Shown here piece after piece: positions 54,969 to 64,000 of a stretch of 64,000 nucleotides of DNA. The notes beneath the pieces were generated by a model, which saw only the letters and a list, made by a program, of their open reading frames with translations, made no database searches and had not been told where the DNA came from. The DNA is from Desulfotruncus arcticus DSM 17038 (GTDB lineage Bacteria; Bacillota; Desulfotomaculia; Desulfotomaculales; Desulfallaceae). The stretch lies in contig NZ_FOOX01000006.1 of NCBI RefSeq assembly GCF_900113335.1, positions 124,001-188,000 on the forward strand. The letters run 5' to 3'. Within the stretch, counting starts at the first letter, position 1, and each line of letters opens with the position of its first letter. Position numbers and translations under genes: made by a program.

Positions 54969-55093
54969 TTTGGAAAGAGCATACACGCCAGGTGGCTGTC
55001 AATCATCGGGAAGCATTGTTTCCCTAACTTTTTTGAAAGCTCACAACAGTTCAGCGCTCTGGTATCTTGGGTTTCCATACCGGGCATAAATTT

Positions 55094-55124
55094 AAAACCC
55101 GGGCGATAAATACGCCCGGGTTAC
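55094..55124 (-). terminator. GC-rich hairpin downstream of methyltransferase
   Basis: Minus strand AACCCGGGCG, TATTTAT loop, CGCCCGGGTT, then TTAAATTT. First likely terminator after the gene at 55355. Apart from this and the DIP1984 remnant, 54970-55354 shows nothing else. Confidence 0.65.
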
Positions 55125-55221
55125 CCACTTCCCACCCTCGTGCGAATCCTCTGGTTGCCAGCACTGGTAATACCCTTTAACGAAAATCAGCAGCAACATG
55201 TAAGCATTAACTTTTACGCTT

Positions 55222-55350
55222 TTACCTTTGACGCAGTTTGAGCATGTCCCTTTTAGCAATAGCCTCCATTATTGTGGTGTCATCAGATAGTTTTGTCCGC
55301 ACGTTAATCCGGTTTATGTTTATAATCAGCTTTTGGTAAACATGGTTGTG
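55222..55350 (-). pseudogene. Fragment of a DIP1984-family gene
   Basis: About 41 codons without a start, beginning next to the stop of the methyltransferase and ending in TAA. The residues LIININRINVRTKL and AIAKRDMLKLR match the central INRTN...ALAERDxLKL block of DIP1984 proteins (about 150 residues). Both ends of the family are missing, so this is a remnant. The pattern is from memory and short. Confidence 0.5.
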
Positions 55351-55354
55351 CCGT

Positions 55355-56101
55355 TTATTTTTCTCCCCACACCAGAAACATCGGGGTTGACCGGTACAAT
55401 GCCTTCTCTTCCTCACCCCAAACCCGGTCCGTAATATCCGTTTCAATAAATAACTTTTGAAAACCGGTTTCCAATAGAGCCCCGGCGTCCCACTGGGGAC
55501 GAAGGGTCCGGCTAAAGAACAGCTCCCTGGAAATCCGGTCTCCCGTCGCCTGGTCCACATGTCCCCGGCGATGGAATCCCAGCTTGGCCGCCTCCCGTTG
55601 ATCTTCCTCATATTTTTGCTGCCAGGCCGGATCAGTCTGCCGCAGGTTCCAGTTGGCATCAAAAATCAACAGCCGCCCCTTGGGTTTGAGCACCCGGAAC
55701 CATTCCCGGTAAGCCGCACCGGGATCATGGAGGGTCCAGGTCAAATTCCGGCAAAGCAAAAGGTCAAAGGAACAATCGGCAAAAGAAAGGAGATGGGAGT
55801 CCATTTTTAGGAACTTGGCCGTCAGGCCCACCTTTTCCGTATTGCCGCGGGCTTCGTCCAGCATGTTACGGGTGCAGTCAATGGCTGTCACCCGGTGACC
55901 CATACCGGACAATACGATGGCGAAAAAACCGGGGCCGGTGCCGATATCCAGCACCGCCAAAGGACTTCCCGGAGGCCGGTGTTCCTCAATCAGGTCCGTC
56001 CAGGCCTTTCTTTTAAAACTGTTGATTTCCGTCCACACACTCTCACTGTATTGGGCCGCTTCTCCCTCCCAATAATTTTCAATCTGCTTTTGCATCTCCA
56101 T
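55355..56101 (-). CDS. Class I SAM methyltransferase, last gene of ABC cassette
   Basis: 248 residues. N-terminal signature IENYWEG...YSESV, motif I VLDIGTGPGFFAIVL near residue 50, AIDCTRNMLDEA, LLLCRNLTWTLHDP, and KPKGRLLIFDANW. ATG 56101 follows AAGGGTGG. It closes the operon starting with the permease at 61488. It is strongly similar to the protein at 61536-62300, which likewise ends an ABC cassette. Acceptor unknown; a role in modifying or processing the transported ligand is inferred from this repeated linkage. Confidence 0.87.
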   Translation of the reverse strand: MEMQKQIENYWEGEAAQYSESVWTEINSFKRKAWTDLIEEHRPPGSPLAVLDIGTGPGFFAIVLSGMGHRVTAIDCTRNMLDEARGNTEKVGLTAKFLKMDSHLLSFADCSFDLLLCRNLTWTLHDPGAAYREWFRVLKPKGRLLIFDANWNLRQTDPAWQQKYEEDQREAAKLGFHRRGHVDQATGDRISRELFFSRTLRPQWDAGALLETGFQKLFIETDITDRVWGEEEKALYRSTPMFLVWGEK

Positions 56102-56150
56102 ACAATTTCCACCCTTCCGGTATTATTGTCTATCTTCCCTGCCCGGCCTG

Positions 56151-57782
56151 TCATTTCACCTGCAAAGCTTCCCATCTCACCGGGTAATAAGAATTGGTGC
56201 CGAAGGCAAACCCAGCCACTTTCTTATTCATGACAAAGATTTCATCGGGATAATAAAGAGGAACGCACACTGCTTCCTGATACATCCTGGCAAAAATTTG
56301 ATCGTATTTGGCTTGCCTTTCCTTTTCGTCCATCATGGGCATTACTTCATCTATCAATTTCTCCAGCCCGGGATCAGCCCAGGCCACGGCCGGCGCTTCC
56401 CCCGCCTGGTGGAACAGGCCCAGCAAGAAACCGTGGGGGTTCCAGGAATCCGAATAGGTGCGGTAAATAATCATGTCATATTGCCTGTTTTTCCAAAGGG
56501 CGTCGTAATAAGCGTTGGATTCCAGCATCTGCAGATTAACTTTGATACCGCTGTTTTTTAACTCTCCCTGGACAAACTCACACATGGTCTTCCATTCGGG
56601 ATACTCCTGATTCTGGAAGACCAGATTCAATTCCAGCGGCCTGCCGTTTTTCTCCAGGATTCCGTCACCTTCCTGATCCCGGTAGCCGGATTCCTGTAAA
56701 AGGTCCCTGCCCTGCGCCGGATCATATGCGTACCATTTGTTGTTGGCCTCGGTGACATAGGGAACCGTAAACTGAAAAAGACCCCGGGCCGGCCGTCCTA
56801 CTCCCCCCAGCAAATTATCCACCATGGTCTGCCTGTTCAGCGCCAGGTTGATCGCTTTCCTGACCCGCAGATCCTGCAAAAACTGGTTTTGGTAATTAAA
56901 AACCAGGAAATAGGAGGTGCTGCTGGAGGTTGTTTCCATCGTCAAACTATCCTGTTCTTTGATGGTGGAAATACTTTCTAAAGGTATCCGGCCCATGCCC
57001 CCGCCGGAAAGATCCACTTCCCCGCTCTGCAGGGCCAGGACCCGGGATTGAGGATCGGGGACAACTTTCAGCACAACCCGGTCAAGGGAAGGTTTTTTCC
57101 CCCAGTAGTTGGGATTGGGCACCAGCACCGCCTGTTGATCCCTGGTATAACTATCCACCATCCAGGCCCCGGTACCGACAGCTTTGATAAATTTTCCCCC
57201 GGGATCCCCCTGGGGCTCCACCGCCGTGGGACTGATCATCCGTACCGGCCGGGGGTAGGTCAATTCCGACAAAAAGGGATAATAAGTTTTATCAAAAGTC
57301 AACTGCAACGTATAAGGGTCCACCGCCTCCGCTTTCTTTAAGGCATTGGACACGCTTAAAGAAGAATTAGCCGGATCACCATGCCATCTTTCCATAGAAA
57401 ACTTGGCCGCCTCCGCGTTAAAATCCGTACCGTCGGAGAATTTCACCCCTTGCCGCAGGTGGAAGGTGTATACTTTTCCATCCCCGGAGATATCCCAGGA
57501 TTCCGCCAGGGCGGGCAGGATTTCGCCCTTCTCGCCGTATTCCACCAGCCCGTCGTAAATCATGGGATAAGCCTGAATCAGCCCTTCGTAAGAAGCGGCA
57601 TCCAAACGGTCAACCCCCACGTCACCGGAAACCGCCACCACCAGTTCTTGATCCGGTGCGGTTTTTTCCTCCGCCTCCTGCCGGTCGCCGCCGCAGCCCG
57701 CGCCAAAAACCATCAGCAAAACAAGCAATGCTAATAAAAATACCGGCCGTTGCGCAAAGATTTTAATCAACTGATTAGTCAT
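56151..57782 (-). CDS. Family 5 substrate-binding lipoprotein (nickel/peptide/opine type)
   Basis: 543 residues. Lipobox FGAGC, then the SBP_bac_5 fold: GLVEYGEKGEILPALAESW, VYTFHLRQGVKFSDGTDF, LRVRKAINLALNRQTMV, and the closing YYPDEIFVMNKKVAGF. Length is typical of NikA/OppA proteins. NikA-like motifs (YDGL and the RxxxF arrangement) lean to a nickel-chelate or metallophore ligand, but peptide is not excluded. Encoded after the permeases and ATPases and before the methyltransferase. Confidence 0.88.
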   Translation of the reverse strand: MTNQLIKIFAQRPVFLLALLVLLMVFGAGCGGDRQEAEEKTAPDQELVVAVSGDVGVDRLDAASYEGLIQAYPMIYDGLVEYGEKGEILPALAESWDISGDGKVYTFHLRQGVKFSDGTDFNAEAAKFSMERWHGDPANSSLSVSNALKKAEAVDPYTLQLTFDKTYYPFLSELTYPRPVRMISPTAVEPQGDPGGKFIKAVGTGAWMVDSYTRDQQAVLVPNPNYWGKKPSLDRVVLKVVPDPQSRVLALQSGEVDLSGGGMGRIPLESISTIKEQDSLTMETTSSSTSYFLVFNYQNQFLQDLRVRKAINLALNRQTMVDNLLGGVGRPARGLFQFTVPYVTEANNKWYAYDPAQGRDLLQESGYRDQEGDGILEKNGRPLELNLVFQNQEYPEWKTMCEFVQGELKNSGIKVNLQMLESNAYYDALWKNRQYDMIIYRTYSDSWNPHGFLLGLFHQAGEAPAVAWADPGLEKLIDEVMPMMDEKERQAKYDQIFARMYQEAVCVPLYYPDEIFVMNKKVAGFAFGTNSYYPVRWEALQVK

Positions 57783-57834
57783 TTATTTTCCACCCCTTTC
57801 CTTTATGTAAAGATAGCGCGATGATAAAAAATAC

Positions 57835-58776
57835 TTAAGAAAGCCTGAGTACCCGGTGACAGGCAGCCTGATGCAATGGATTCACTTTTTCCAGAACCGG
57901 CGTCTGCTCACAGCATACCCGTTCCGCGTAAGGACAGCGGCTGTGAAATCCGCACCCTTGAACACTCTCCCCGGCCGGGGGAAGCTCTCCTTTAATTAAA
58001 GTTTTGCCATTTTTGCGGAGCGTCGGGTCGGATACCGGAACCGCCTCCAAAAGATCACGGGTATACGGATGGCAGGCATCTTCCCTGATCCGCTCCGTCC
58101 GGATGATTTCCACAATTTTACCCAGGTACATCACCGCCACCCGGTCGGATATTTGTTTCACCGCTCCTAAATCATGAGCGATAAACAAATAAGTTAAACC
58201 AAGTTGCTCCTTCATTTCCCTCAATAAAGCCAGGATCTGTCCCCTGATGATAAAGTCCAGGCTGGACACCGCTTCATCACATACCACCAGTTCCGGTTTT
58301 AAGATTAACGCCCGGGCAATCCCCACCCGCTGGCGCTGGCCGCCGCTTAGCTCGTGGGGACGCCTCCCAGCCAGGCCCGGTTCCAGGCCCACCAGAGTCA
58401 TCATCTCACCGACTCTTATTTTCATCTCTTCCTTGGATATTTTTTCATAATTGGTAAGGGGTTCGCCAATAATTTTTTCCACCGTAAAAAGGGGATTCAA
58501 AGAGGAAAGGGGATTCTGAAAAATCATCTGCATATTCCGGCGCAGACCCCGCCACCGGTCATATCCCCAGCGGGTAATCTCGGCGCCCCGGAAAAAAATC
58601 CGCCCTTCGTCGGCTTCTTCCAAACCCAGGGCCAGCCGGCCCAGGGTGCTTTTGCCGCAGCCGCTTTCCCCCACCAGGCCCAGGGTTTCTCCCTGCTCAA
58701 GTGATAAACTGACCCCTTCCACCGCCCGGGTATTCCGGTAATGCTTTGTTACATGCGCCAGATCCAATAAAGCCAC
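57835..58776 (-). CDS. ABC transporter ATP-binding protein (DppF/NikE type)
   Basis: 313 residues. Walker A GESGCGKSTLGRL, signature LSGGQRQRVGIARAL, Walker B LVVCDEAVSSLD, plus the C-terminal oligopeptide-transporter domain with CGFHSRCPYAERVC (iron-sulfur-type cysteines typical of this subfamily). GTG 58776 follows AGAGGAG. Pairs with the ATPase at 58825 to power the permeases at 59701 and 60550. Confidence 0.93.
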   Translation of the reverse strand: MALLDLAHVTKHYRNTRAVEGVSLSLEQGETLGLVGESGCGKSTLGRLALGLEEADEGRIFFRGAEITRWGYDRWRGLRRNMQMIFQNPLSSLNPLFTVEKIIGEPLTNYEKISKEEMKIRVGEMMTLVGLEPGLAGRRPHELSGGQRQRVGIARALILKPELVVCDEAVSSLDFIIRGQILALLREMKEQLGLTYLFIAHDLGAVKQISDRVAVMYLGKIVEIIRTERIREDACHPYTRDLLEAVPVSDPTLRKNGKTLIKGELPPAGESVQGCGFHSRCPYAERVCCEQTPVLEKVNPLHQAACHRVLRLS

Positions 58777-58824
58777 CCGCCTCTTCTCCTCTCCGCTTTA
58801 ATTCCATGGTCACCCCCTGGAGAC

Positions 58825-59616
58825 CTAAACCGGCAGAACAGAATTCAGTAATTTTTTCGTATAGGAATGCCGGGGGTTTTGGAAAATATCAAAAACCGTT
58901 CCCGACTCCACAATTTTTCCCTCCTTCATAACGCAAACCAAATCGGCAATTTCCGCCACAACCCCCAGATCATGGGTTATAAGCATAATCCCGGTGCCCA
59001 ACTCATTCTTTAACCGGCGCAATTCCGCCAAAATTTGGGCCTGCACCGTGACATCCAGAGCAGTGGTGGGCTCATCGGCAATCAGCAGGTCCGGACTTAA
59101 AGCGAAGGCAATGGCAATCATCACTCTCTGGCACATACCGCCGCTTAATTGAAAGGGATATTTGGCCAGAACCCGGCGAGGGTCCGCAAGTCCCACCCGG
59201 GACAAAAGACGCAGGGCCATTTCCTTAGCCCCGGAACCGGAAATTCTTTGATGGCAGGCAATGGCCTCCATGACCTGGGTTTCCACCTTCAAGACAGGAT
59301 TTAAGGCATTTTGCGGATCCTGAAAAATCATGGCCATCTGCTTTCCCCTCAAGCGGCGCAGTTCTTCCCCCGTCAGCTCCCGCAAATTCCGCCCTTTAAG
59401 CCGGATTGCGCCCCTGGTTTCCACTCCCTGCGCCTTCAGAAGGCCCAAAACGGACAGGGCCGTCACTGTTTTTCCGCAGCCGCTTTCCCCCACCAGGGCT
59501 GTGACGCCGGCCGGATACACCTGAAAACTGATGTCATCCACCGCTTTAATCACCTGACAGGATTGGTGAAAATAAACGCTGAAATTTTCCACTTCTAAAA
59601 CCGGCTCTTCTTTCAC
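58825..59616 (-). CDS. ABC transporter ATP-binding protein (DppD/NikD type)
   Basis: 263 residues from GTG 59616, placed behind AAGGAGAGG; the open frame continues to 59673 without a ribosome site. Walker [14 protein letters not shown], signature [14 protein letters not shown], Walker [13 protein letters not shown]-loop ITHDLG. Shorter than many DppD proteins: the C-terminal RCxY cysteine domain is absent, as in NikD. Confidence 0.92.
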   Translation of the reverse strand: MKEEPVLEVENFSVYFHQSCQVIKAVDDISFQVYPAGVTALVGESGCGKTVTALSVLGLLKAQGVETRGAIRLKGRNLRELTGEELRRLRGKQMAMIFQDPQNALNPVLKVETQVMEAIACHQRISGSGAKEMALRLLSRVGLADPRRVLAKYPFQLSGGMCQRVMIAIAFALSPDLLIADEPTTALDVTVQAQILAELRRLKNELGTGIMLITHDLGVVAEIADLVCVMKEGKIVESGTVFDIFQNPRHSYTKKLLNSVLPV

Positions 59617-59700
59617 CAGTTCCTCTCCTTCCTGCCGGCTTATCCCGCTAATCAGCCTGTAATAAGGGCACAACCTCTTTCGGACCCAGGGTTTACTTAT

Positions 59701-60534
59701 TTACTTATATTCCCCGCCGGTTTTCTGAAAGTGAACGGCATTCTTCAAACCTTCCCCCACAAAATTGAAGGCCATCACTACAATCATAATGGTAAGCCCG
59801 GGAAAGAGCATTAAACTAGGGGCCGCCTGGATATAGGGTCTGCTGTCGCTTAACATGGCGCCCCATTCCGGTGTGGGGGGCTGGGCGCCCAATCCCAAAA
59901 AAGAGAGGCCGGATATGGCCAGAATAATGGAACCAATTTCCAGGGTGGCCAAAACCATAATGGGAGAAAGGGCATTCAAAAGAATATGCCGAAAAACCAC
60001 CTGGAACCGGGAAGCTCCGCAGGCTTTCGCCGCCAGCACGAAATCCTTTTCCTTGATCTGAAGCACCATGCCCCGAATAATCCGGGCATAACCAATCCAC
60101 CAAACCGCCGCCAGGGCGATCAACAGGTGCGTCATACCGGGACCCATGAGCCCGGCTATGGCCAGGGACAAAATCAAGCTGGGAAAGGCCAGCAAAATGT
60201 CTATCACCCGCATGATGAAATTGTCCAATTTACCGCCGGCATAGCCCGCCAGTGTTCCCACGGGAATACTAATGGCCAGAATAATGGCCATTACCAGCAG
60301 GGCATAAAAAAGAGAGGTCCGGGCTCCATAAATTAAACGGGAAAAAATACACCGGCCCAATTGGTCGGTCCCCAACGGAAAATCCGGAGAGGGGGACAGG
60401 AGTTTATGCTCCACGTTTACCGCCGTGGGATCAGCCGGAGCAATCCAGGGAGCCAGCAACCCCGCTGCGACAAAAATCACGACAATAACCAGCCCGGCCA
60501 GGGCCGTCTTTTCCCGACAAAATCTTTTCAGCAT
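59701..60534 (-). CDS. ABC transporter permease (DppC/NikC type)
   Basis: 277 residues, five to six helices, N-terminal LSPSPDFPLGTDQLGRCIFS (the family's start segment) and the EAA-type loop LAAKACGASRFQVVFRHIL. ATG 60534 follows GGAGTGGCGGC. Forms the channel with the NikB-type permease 15 bases upstream. Confidence 0.93.
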   Translation of the reverse strand: MLKRFCREKTALAGLVIVVIFVAAGLLAPWIAPADPTAVNVEHKLLSPSPDFPLGTDQLGRCIFSRLIYGARTSLFYALLVMAIILAISIPVGTLAGYAGGKLDNFIMRVIDILLAFPSLILSLAIAGLMGPGMTHLLIALAAVWWIGYARIIRGMVLQIKEKDFVLAAKACGASRFQVVFRHILLNALSPIMVLATLEIGSIILAISGLSFLGLGAQPPTPEWGAMLSDSRPYIQAAPSLMLFPGLTIMIVVMAFNFVGEGLKNAVHFQKTGGEYK

Positions 60535-60549
60535 GCCGCCACTCCTTGT

Positions 60550-61488
60550 TCAACCCAACCTAATCCGGGGGTCCAGATATACATAGCAGATATCCACGAT
60601 ACAATTCACCAGTACAAAAACCAGGGCCATCAAGAGCACATATCCCTGGATCACCGGATAGTCTTTAAGAAAGATGGCGTCCACGGCATACTTGCCGATA
60701 CCCGGCCATGAAAAAATTGATTCCACAATAAACGAGCCGCCCAGCAAACCGCCGAAATTCATCCCCAACAAAGTCACCGAGGGCAAGAGGGCATTTTTCA
60801 GAGCATGGCGCCCGATCACCATTTGCTCCGTCAAACCTTTGGCCCGGGCCCCGTTGATAAAATCTTTTTCCATCACTTCCAGCATATTGGCCCGCAACAG
60901 CCGGATATAGGGAGCAGCCAGACCAAAACCCAGAGTTAAAGCAGGCAAGATCAGGTGATTGATTCCACCCGTGCCCACAACGGGAAACAGCTTTGCTTTT
61001 ACGGCCAAATAATGAATCAAGAGCAGGGAAAGCCAGAAGCCGGGCATGGACGCCCCCACCAGAGCGCAAAATCTGCCAATATAATCTAACGGGGAATTGG
61101 GAAAGACGGCCGACAAAACCCCCAACGGAAGGGCAAACAGCAGCGTGCAGGCCAAAGCGGATAAAGCCAGCTCAAGGGTGGCGGGAAAACGCAGCAAGAG
61201 TTCCTCCGCCACTGGCAGGCCGGTGCTGAAAGAGGTTCCGAAATCAAAATGGAGCACTTGCCAAAGCCAGTTTAAATATTGCAGGTATACCGGATCATTG
61301 AGCCCCAGTTTTTGGCGCATGGCTTCCACCGACTCCGGCGTGGGCTGTACCCCGGAAGCCCGGATGGCGATTTCCGCCGGGTCCCCGGAGGTAAAATTGA
61401 TCAAAGCGAAGGTAATCAAGGAAACGCCCAGCAGCACCGGTATCAGGTTTAAAAGACGCTTAAAGAAAAATGTTTTTATTTTACCCAC
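60550..61488 (-). CDS. ABC transporter permease (DppB/NikB type)
   Basis: 312 residues, six helices, LNLIPVLLGVSLITF at the N-terminus, LGLNDPVYLQYLNWL, and the EAA loop FINGARAKGLTEQMV. GTG 61488 is the start. Lies 47 bases after the methyltransferase at 61536, so cassettes 2 and 3 may be read as one transcript. Confidence 0.93.
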   Translation of the reverse strand: MGKIKTFFFKRLLNLIPVLLGVSLITFALINFTSGDPAEIAIRASGVQPTPESVEAMRQKLGLNDPVYLQYLNWLWQVLHFDFGTSFSTGLPVAEELLLRFPATLELALSALACTLLFALPLGVLSAVFPNSPLDYIGRFCALVGASMPGFWLSLLLIHYLAVKAKLFPVVGTGGINHLILPALTLGFGLAAPYIRLLRANMLEVMEKDFINGARAKGLTEQMVIGRHALKNALLPSVTLLGMNFGGLLGGSFIVESIFSWPGIGKYAVDAIFLKDYPVIQGYVLLMALVFVLVNCIVDICYVYLDPRIRLG

Positions 61489-61535
61489 TCCCCTTCAACC
61501 GGCATCTCATGCACCTTGCCCCGCCACAATCCGCT

Positions 61536-62300
61536 TCAGTTAAAATCATCCTTCTTTTCGGCCCCCGCCATGAACATAGGTGTCGACCGGTACAGTACCT
61601 TGTCTTTCTCATTCCACACCCGGTTGCTGATGTCAGCATCAATAAATACTTTACCGAAGCCGCAATTCAGCAGCGCTCCGGCATCCCACCGGGGCCGCCA
61701 GCGGTTGCTGAGATACAAATTCCGGGCGATATTGTCGCTTTCTTCCCTGTTCACGTCGGCGTGGGGGTCCGGGAAACCCATTTGCCTGGCCCGCTCCAGG
61801 TCTTCCCGGTGCCACCTGTCCATTTCGGGGTCAAACAGGCGTATATGCCAGTTGGCGTCGAACACCATCAGTCTCCCCCGGGGCTTCAACACCCTGTGCC
61901 ACTCCCGGTATGCCTGGTGGGGATCTCTTAAGGTCCAGGTTAGATTCCGGCAGATGATCAGGTCGAATGTCCCGCCGGCAAAATCCAGTTGATGAGAGTC
62001 CATATTGTGAAATTCCACCTGATAACCCGCCGCCCGGACATTATTCTCAGCTTCCGCCAGCATGTTGTCGGTGCAATCGATGGCGGTAACCCGGTGGCCC
62101 ATGCCGGAAAGCAGCAGCGCGAAAAATCCCGGCCCGGTGCCGATGTCCAGCACTTTTAACGGTTTGCCATCGGGCCGGTGTTCGTCGATCAGGGCGGCCC
62201 AGGCGTCTTTTTTAAAGCTGTTCATCTCCTCCAGTACGTGCTTGCTGTAGCTGCCGGAACGGTTTTGCCAGTAGTTTTCGATTCTTTTTTGAATATCCAA
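61536..62300 (-). CDS. Class I SAM methyltransferase, last gene of second ABC cassette
   Basis: 254 residues from TTG 62300 behind AAAGGGGAG. Same architecture as 55355-56101: IENYWQN...YSKHV, VLDIGTGPGFFALLL, AIDCTDNMLAEA, ICRNLTWTLRDPHQAYREW, RSTPMFM near the end. The two are paralogues over their whole length. It follows two ABC ATPase genes, suggesting it belongs to the cassette that continues beyond the right edge. Confidence 0.87.
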   Translation of the reverse strand: MDIQKRIENYWQNRSGSYSKHVLEEMNSFKKDAWAALIDEHRPDGKPLKVLDIGTGPGFFALLLSGMGHRVTAIDCTDNMLAEAENNVRAAGYQVEFHNMDSHQLDFAGGTFDLIICRNLTWTLRDPHQAYREWHRVLKPRGRLMVFDANWHIRLFDPEMDRWHREDLERARQMGFPDPHADVNREESDNIARNLYLSNRWRPRWDAGALLNCGFGKVFIDADISNRVWNEKDKVLYRSTPMFMAGAEKKDDFN

Positions 62301-62331
62301 TACATGCTCCCCTTTCGCATTGACGCTTCGC

Positions 62332-63291
62332 TTATCTCTTGATCATATGACACGCTGCCAAATGGCCTTCGGATACGCTGATTAAAGCGGGTTCTTCCTC
62401 GAAGCACAGCTGTACCTTAACGTCGCACCGGTTAATATAATTACATCCCTCCGCCTTACTGGGCTTTATGAGCAGTTCGTCAAACGCCGCACTTAAATCC
62501 TTTCTCATATGAGGATGGATACCCAGGACGGAGGACAATAGTTTCCTGGAATACGGATGGGCAAGCTGATCAAAAACCGACATATCATTGATTGATTCTA
62601 CTATCTGTCCCAGGTACATCACGGCAATGGCGTCGGATAAATAGTAGACTGCCTCTATATCATGCGATATAAATAAATACGAAAGACCTAATTCTTTTTT
62701 TAGCTCCGCCAGCAGGTTTAAAATTTGCGCCTGCACTGAAACATCCAAACTGCTGACCGCCTCGTCCAAAACTATCAGTTTCGGATTCAACGCCAGAGCC
62801 CTGGCAATGTTAATCCTTTGCAGCTGGCCGCCGCTAAACTGAAAAGGATACTTATACATATCTTCAGAGTTTAAGCCCACCATCTCCAACAACTCTTGAA
62901 TTCTTTTTTTCTCTTCTCCGGGGCTTAGCCTTAAATAATTTCTTAAGGGTTCATTAATGGCCGTCAGCACGGGATATTTGGGGTTAAGCGCGCTATTATA
63001 GTCCTGGAATACCGCCTGCAGGTCTTTGCGCAACTCTTTTTTCTCCCGTGATGAAGCTTTATAAAAATCCTTGCCCCGAAACAACACCTGACCCGTCTGG
63101 GGCGGCTCCAAGCCTAAAATGATATGTCCCAGCGTGGTTTTGCCGCACCCGCTTTCACCCACCAGTCCCAGGCACACACCCTCGTTAATGGCCAGGGAGA
63201 GGTCCTTAACAGCTTCAATAACTCTCCCTTTGCCCCAAAAATTTCCCGATTTAAAAGTTTTGGAAACATGATTGACTTTAAGCAAAGCCAT
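62332..63291 (-). CDS. ABC transporter ATP-binding protein (DppF/NikE type), second cassette
   Basis: 319 residues from ATG 63291 (AAAGGA ten bases before); it overlaps the upstream ATPase stop by 14 bases, showing coupling. Walker [13 protein letters not shown], signature FSGGQLQRINIARAL, Walker B LIVLDEAVSSLD, H-loop FISHDIEAV, and a C-terminal cysteine segment (CNYINRCDVKVQLC). Paralogue of 57835-58776. Confidence 0.92.
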   Translation of the reverse strand: MALLKVNHVSKTFKSGNFWGKGRVIEAVKDLSLAINEGVCLGLVGESGCGKTTLGHIILGLEPPQTGQVLFRGKDFYKASSREKKELRKDLQAVFQDYNSALNPKYPVLTAINEPLRNYLRLSPGEEKKRIQELLEMVGLNSEDMYKYPFQFSGGQLQRINIARALALNPKLIVLDEAVSSLDVSVQAQILNLLAELKKELGLSYLFISHDIEAVYYLSDAIAVMYLGQIVESINDMSVFDQLAHPYSRKLLSSVLGIHPHMRKDLSAAFDELLIKPSKAEGCNYINRCDVKVQLCFEEEPALISVSEGHLAACHMIKR

Positions 63292-64000
63292 GCTGCAACG
63301 TCCTTTGTTCCACTGCATATTTGGCACACCCCACCAGATGCCGGTGATCATATTGGATTAGTTCCGGACTATAATGGGAGCAATGACGGTTCTTTTCACT
63401 GCACCGCGCAAAAAATGGACAACCCCGGGCAAGGTTCAGCAAGGAAGGCGCTTGCCCGCCAATTGTTTGCAAAGATTTTTTCCGCATTTGGGGTTTCGAG
63501 GCTAGCAAAGCCCTGGTATAAGGATGGAGCGGATTATTGAACAACCGCTCCGCGGCGGCCAGTTCCACTATATATCCGCAGTACATTACCGCCACGTCAT
63601 CGGCCATTTGGGCAATTACTCCCAAGTCATGCGATACAAGCAGCATTCCCGTCCGCGATTTTTCCTTCAAATGTATCAATTGGCCCAGAATCTGGCGCTG
63701 AACCGTCACGTCCAATGAAGTGGTAGGTTCATCGGCAATCAACACCTTGGGTTCCATGGCCAGGGCTATGGCAATCATGACCCGCTGGAGCATGCCGCCG
63801 CTCAACTGGAACGAATATTGTCCCATTAGTTTTTCCGGTTGAGGAAGACCGACATATCCAAGGCATTTAATCGCCAGATCCCTGCTTGCTTTTTCCGGCA
63901 ACGGTAAATGACTGCGAATTGTCTCTGTAAAGTGCTGCCCGATGGTGGCCAGAGGATTGAATGCCGCCATGGGGTTTTGCATAATAATGGCAATTTCCTT
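63278..64000 (-). CDS. ABC transporter ATP-binding protein (DppD type), 5' end outside window
   Basis: 241 codons visible; the start and Walker A lie beyond the right edge. Visible: Q-loop IAIIMQNPMAAFNPL at the edge, signature [15 protein letters not shown], Walker [14 protein letters not shown]-loop VSHDLG, and a complete C-terminal domain with CPFFARCSEKNRHC. Unlike the ATPase at 58825 it keeps this cysteine domain. Confidence 0.92.
   Translation of the reverse strand, partial: KEIAIIMQNPMAAFNPLATIGQHFTETIRSHLPLPEKASRDLAIKCLGYVGLPQPEKLMGQYSFQLSGGMLQRVMIAIALAMEPKVLIADEPTTSLDVTVQRQILGQLIHLKEKSRTGMLLVSHDLGVIAQMADDVAVMYCGYIVELAAAERLFNNPLHPYTRALLASKPQMRKKSLQTIGGQAPSLLNLARGCPFFARCSEKNRHCSHYSPELIQYDHRHLVGCAKYAVEQRTLQHGFA

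Noticed and set aside
54793-55002. N-terminal extension of the DUF2089 protein
   Set aside because: Would read through a perfect bidirectional terminator and AT-rich leader; homologues start near the zinc ribbon.
1-64000. tRNA, rRNA, insertion sequences or phage genes
   Set aside because: No tRNA-like cloverleaf, rRNA stretch, transposase or terminal inverted repeat was seen; the holin-family gene at 53234 belongs to a YvlD-like operon, not a prophage.

Overview
The window looks like the chromosome of an anaerobic Gram-positive Clostridia bacterium close to the Desulfotomaculum/Pelotomaculum group (Peptococcaceae). Pointers are S-layer (SLH) surface proteins, lipoproteins instead of outer-membrane receptors, consensus SigA promoters with strong GGAGG ribosome sites, a CooC-type nickel-insertion ATPase, DUF2089 and CsoR regulators, and heavy use of cobamides. 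The genus is inferred, not proven.

Left and centre (1-42.2 kb, all minus strand) form one large cobamide (vitamin B12) locus. Five cobalamin riboswitches lie between 11.2 and 42.2 kb, each followed by a terminator hairpin before the first gene. They precede (1) a small secreted DUF4430 protein, with three large secreted proteins further downstream; (2) a 3953-residue S-layer protein; (3) cbiZ-cobO; (4) a ten-gene run starting with a DUF4430 lipoprotein, continuing through a MoxR/DUF58/VWA membrane module and ending with a secreted alpha/alpha-toroid protein and a LytTR regulator; (5) a second cbiZ. DUF4430 resembles the C-terminal beta domain of transcobalamin/intrinsic factor, and the toroid (squalene-cyclase-like) domain resembles the fold of its N-terminal domain. 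The locus therefore reads as a Gram-positive cell-surface cobamide capture and salvage system: extracellular and wall-bound binding proteins, a membrane module of unknown mechanism, then cytoplasmic adenosylation (CobO) and side-chain removal (CbiZ). No BtuFCD or ECF-type B12 transporter is in the window.

42.6-50 kb (plus strand) holds a TDT-family transporter, an in-frame TrmO-CooC fusion, a flavodoxin remnant, and an operon made of a TroA/ZnuA-type ABC transporter flanked by two SAM methyltransferases. 50-55 kb (minus) holds a csoR-copZ-copA copper operon and a DUF2089-led membrane-stress-type (yvl-like) operon. 55.3-64 kb (minus) holds two nickel/peptide-type ABC cassettes, each ending in the same kind of SAM methyltransferase; the second runs off the right edge.

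Duplication is a theme. A 0.77-kb promoter-riboswitch block occurs twice, the C-terminal part of the giant surface protein is repeated in the truncated gene at the left edge, cbiZ is present twice, and methyltransferase/ABC pairs occur three times.
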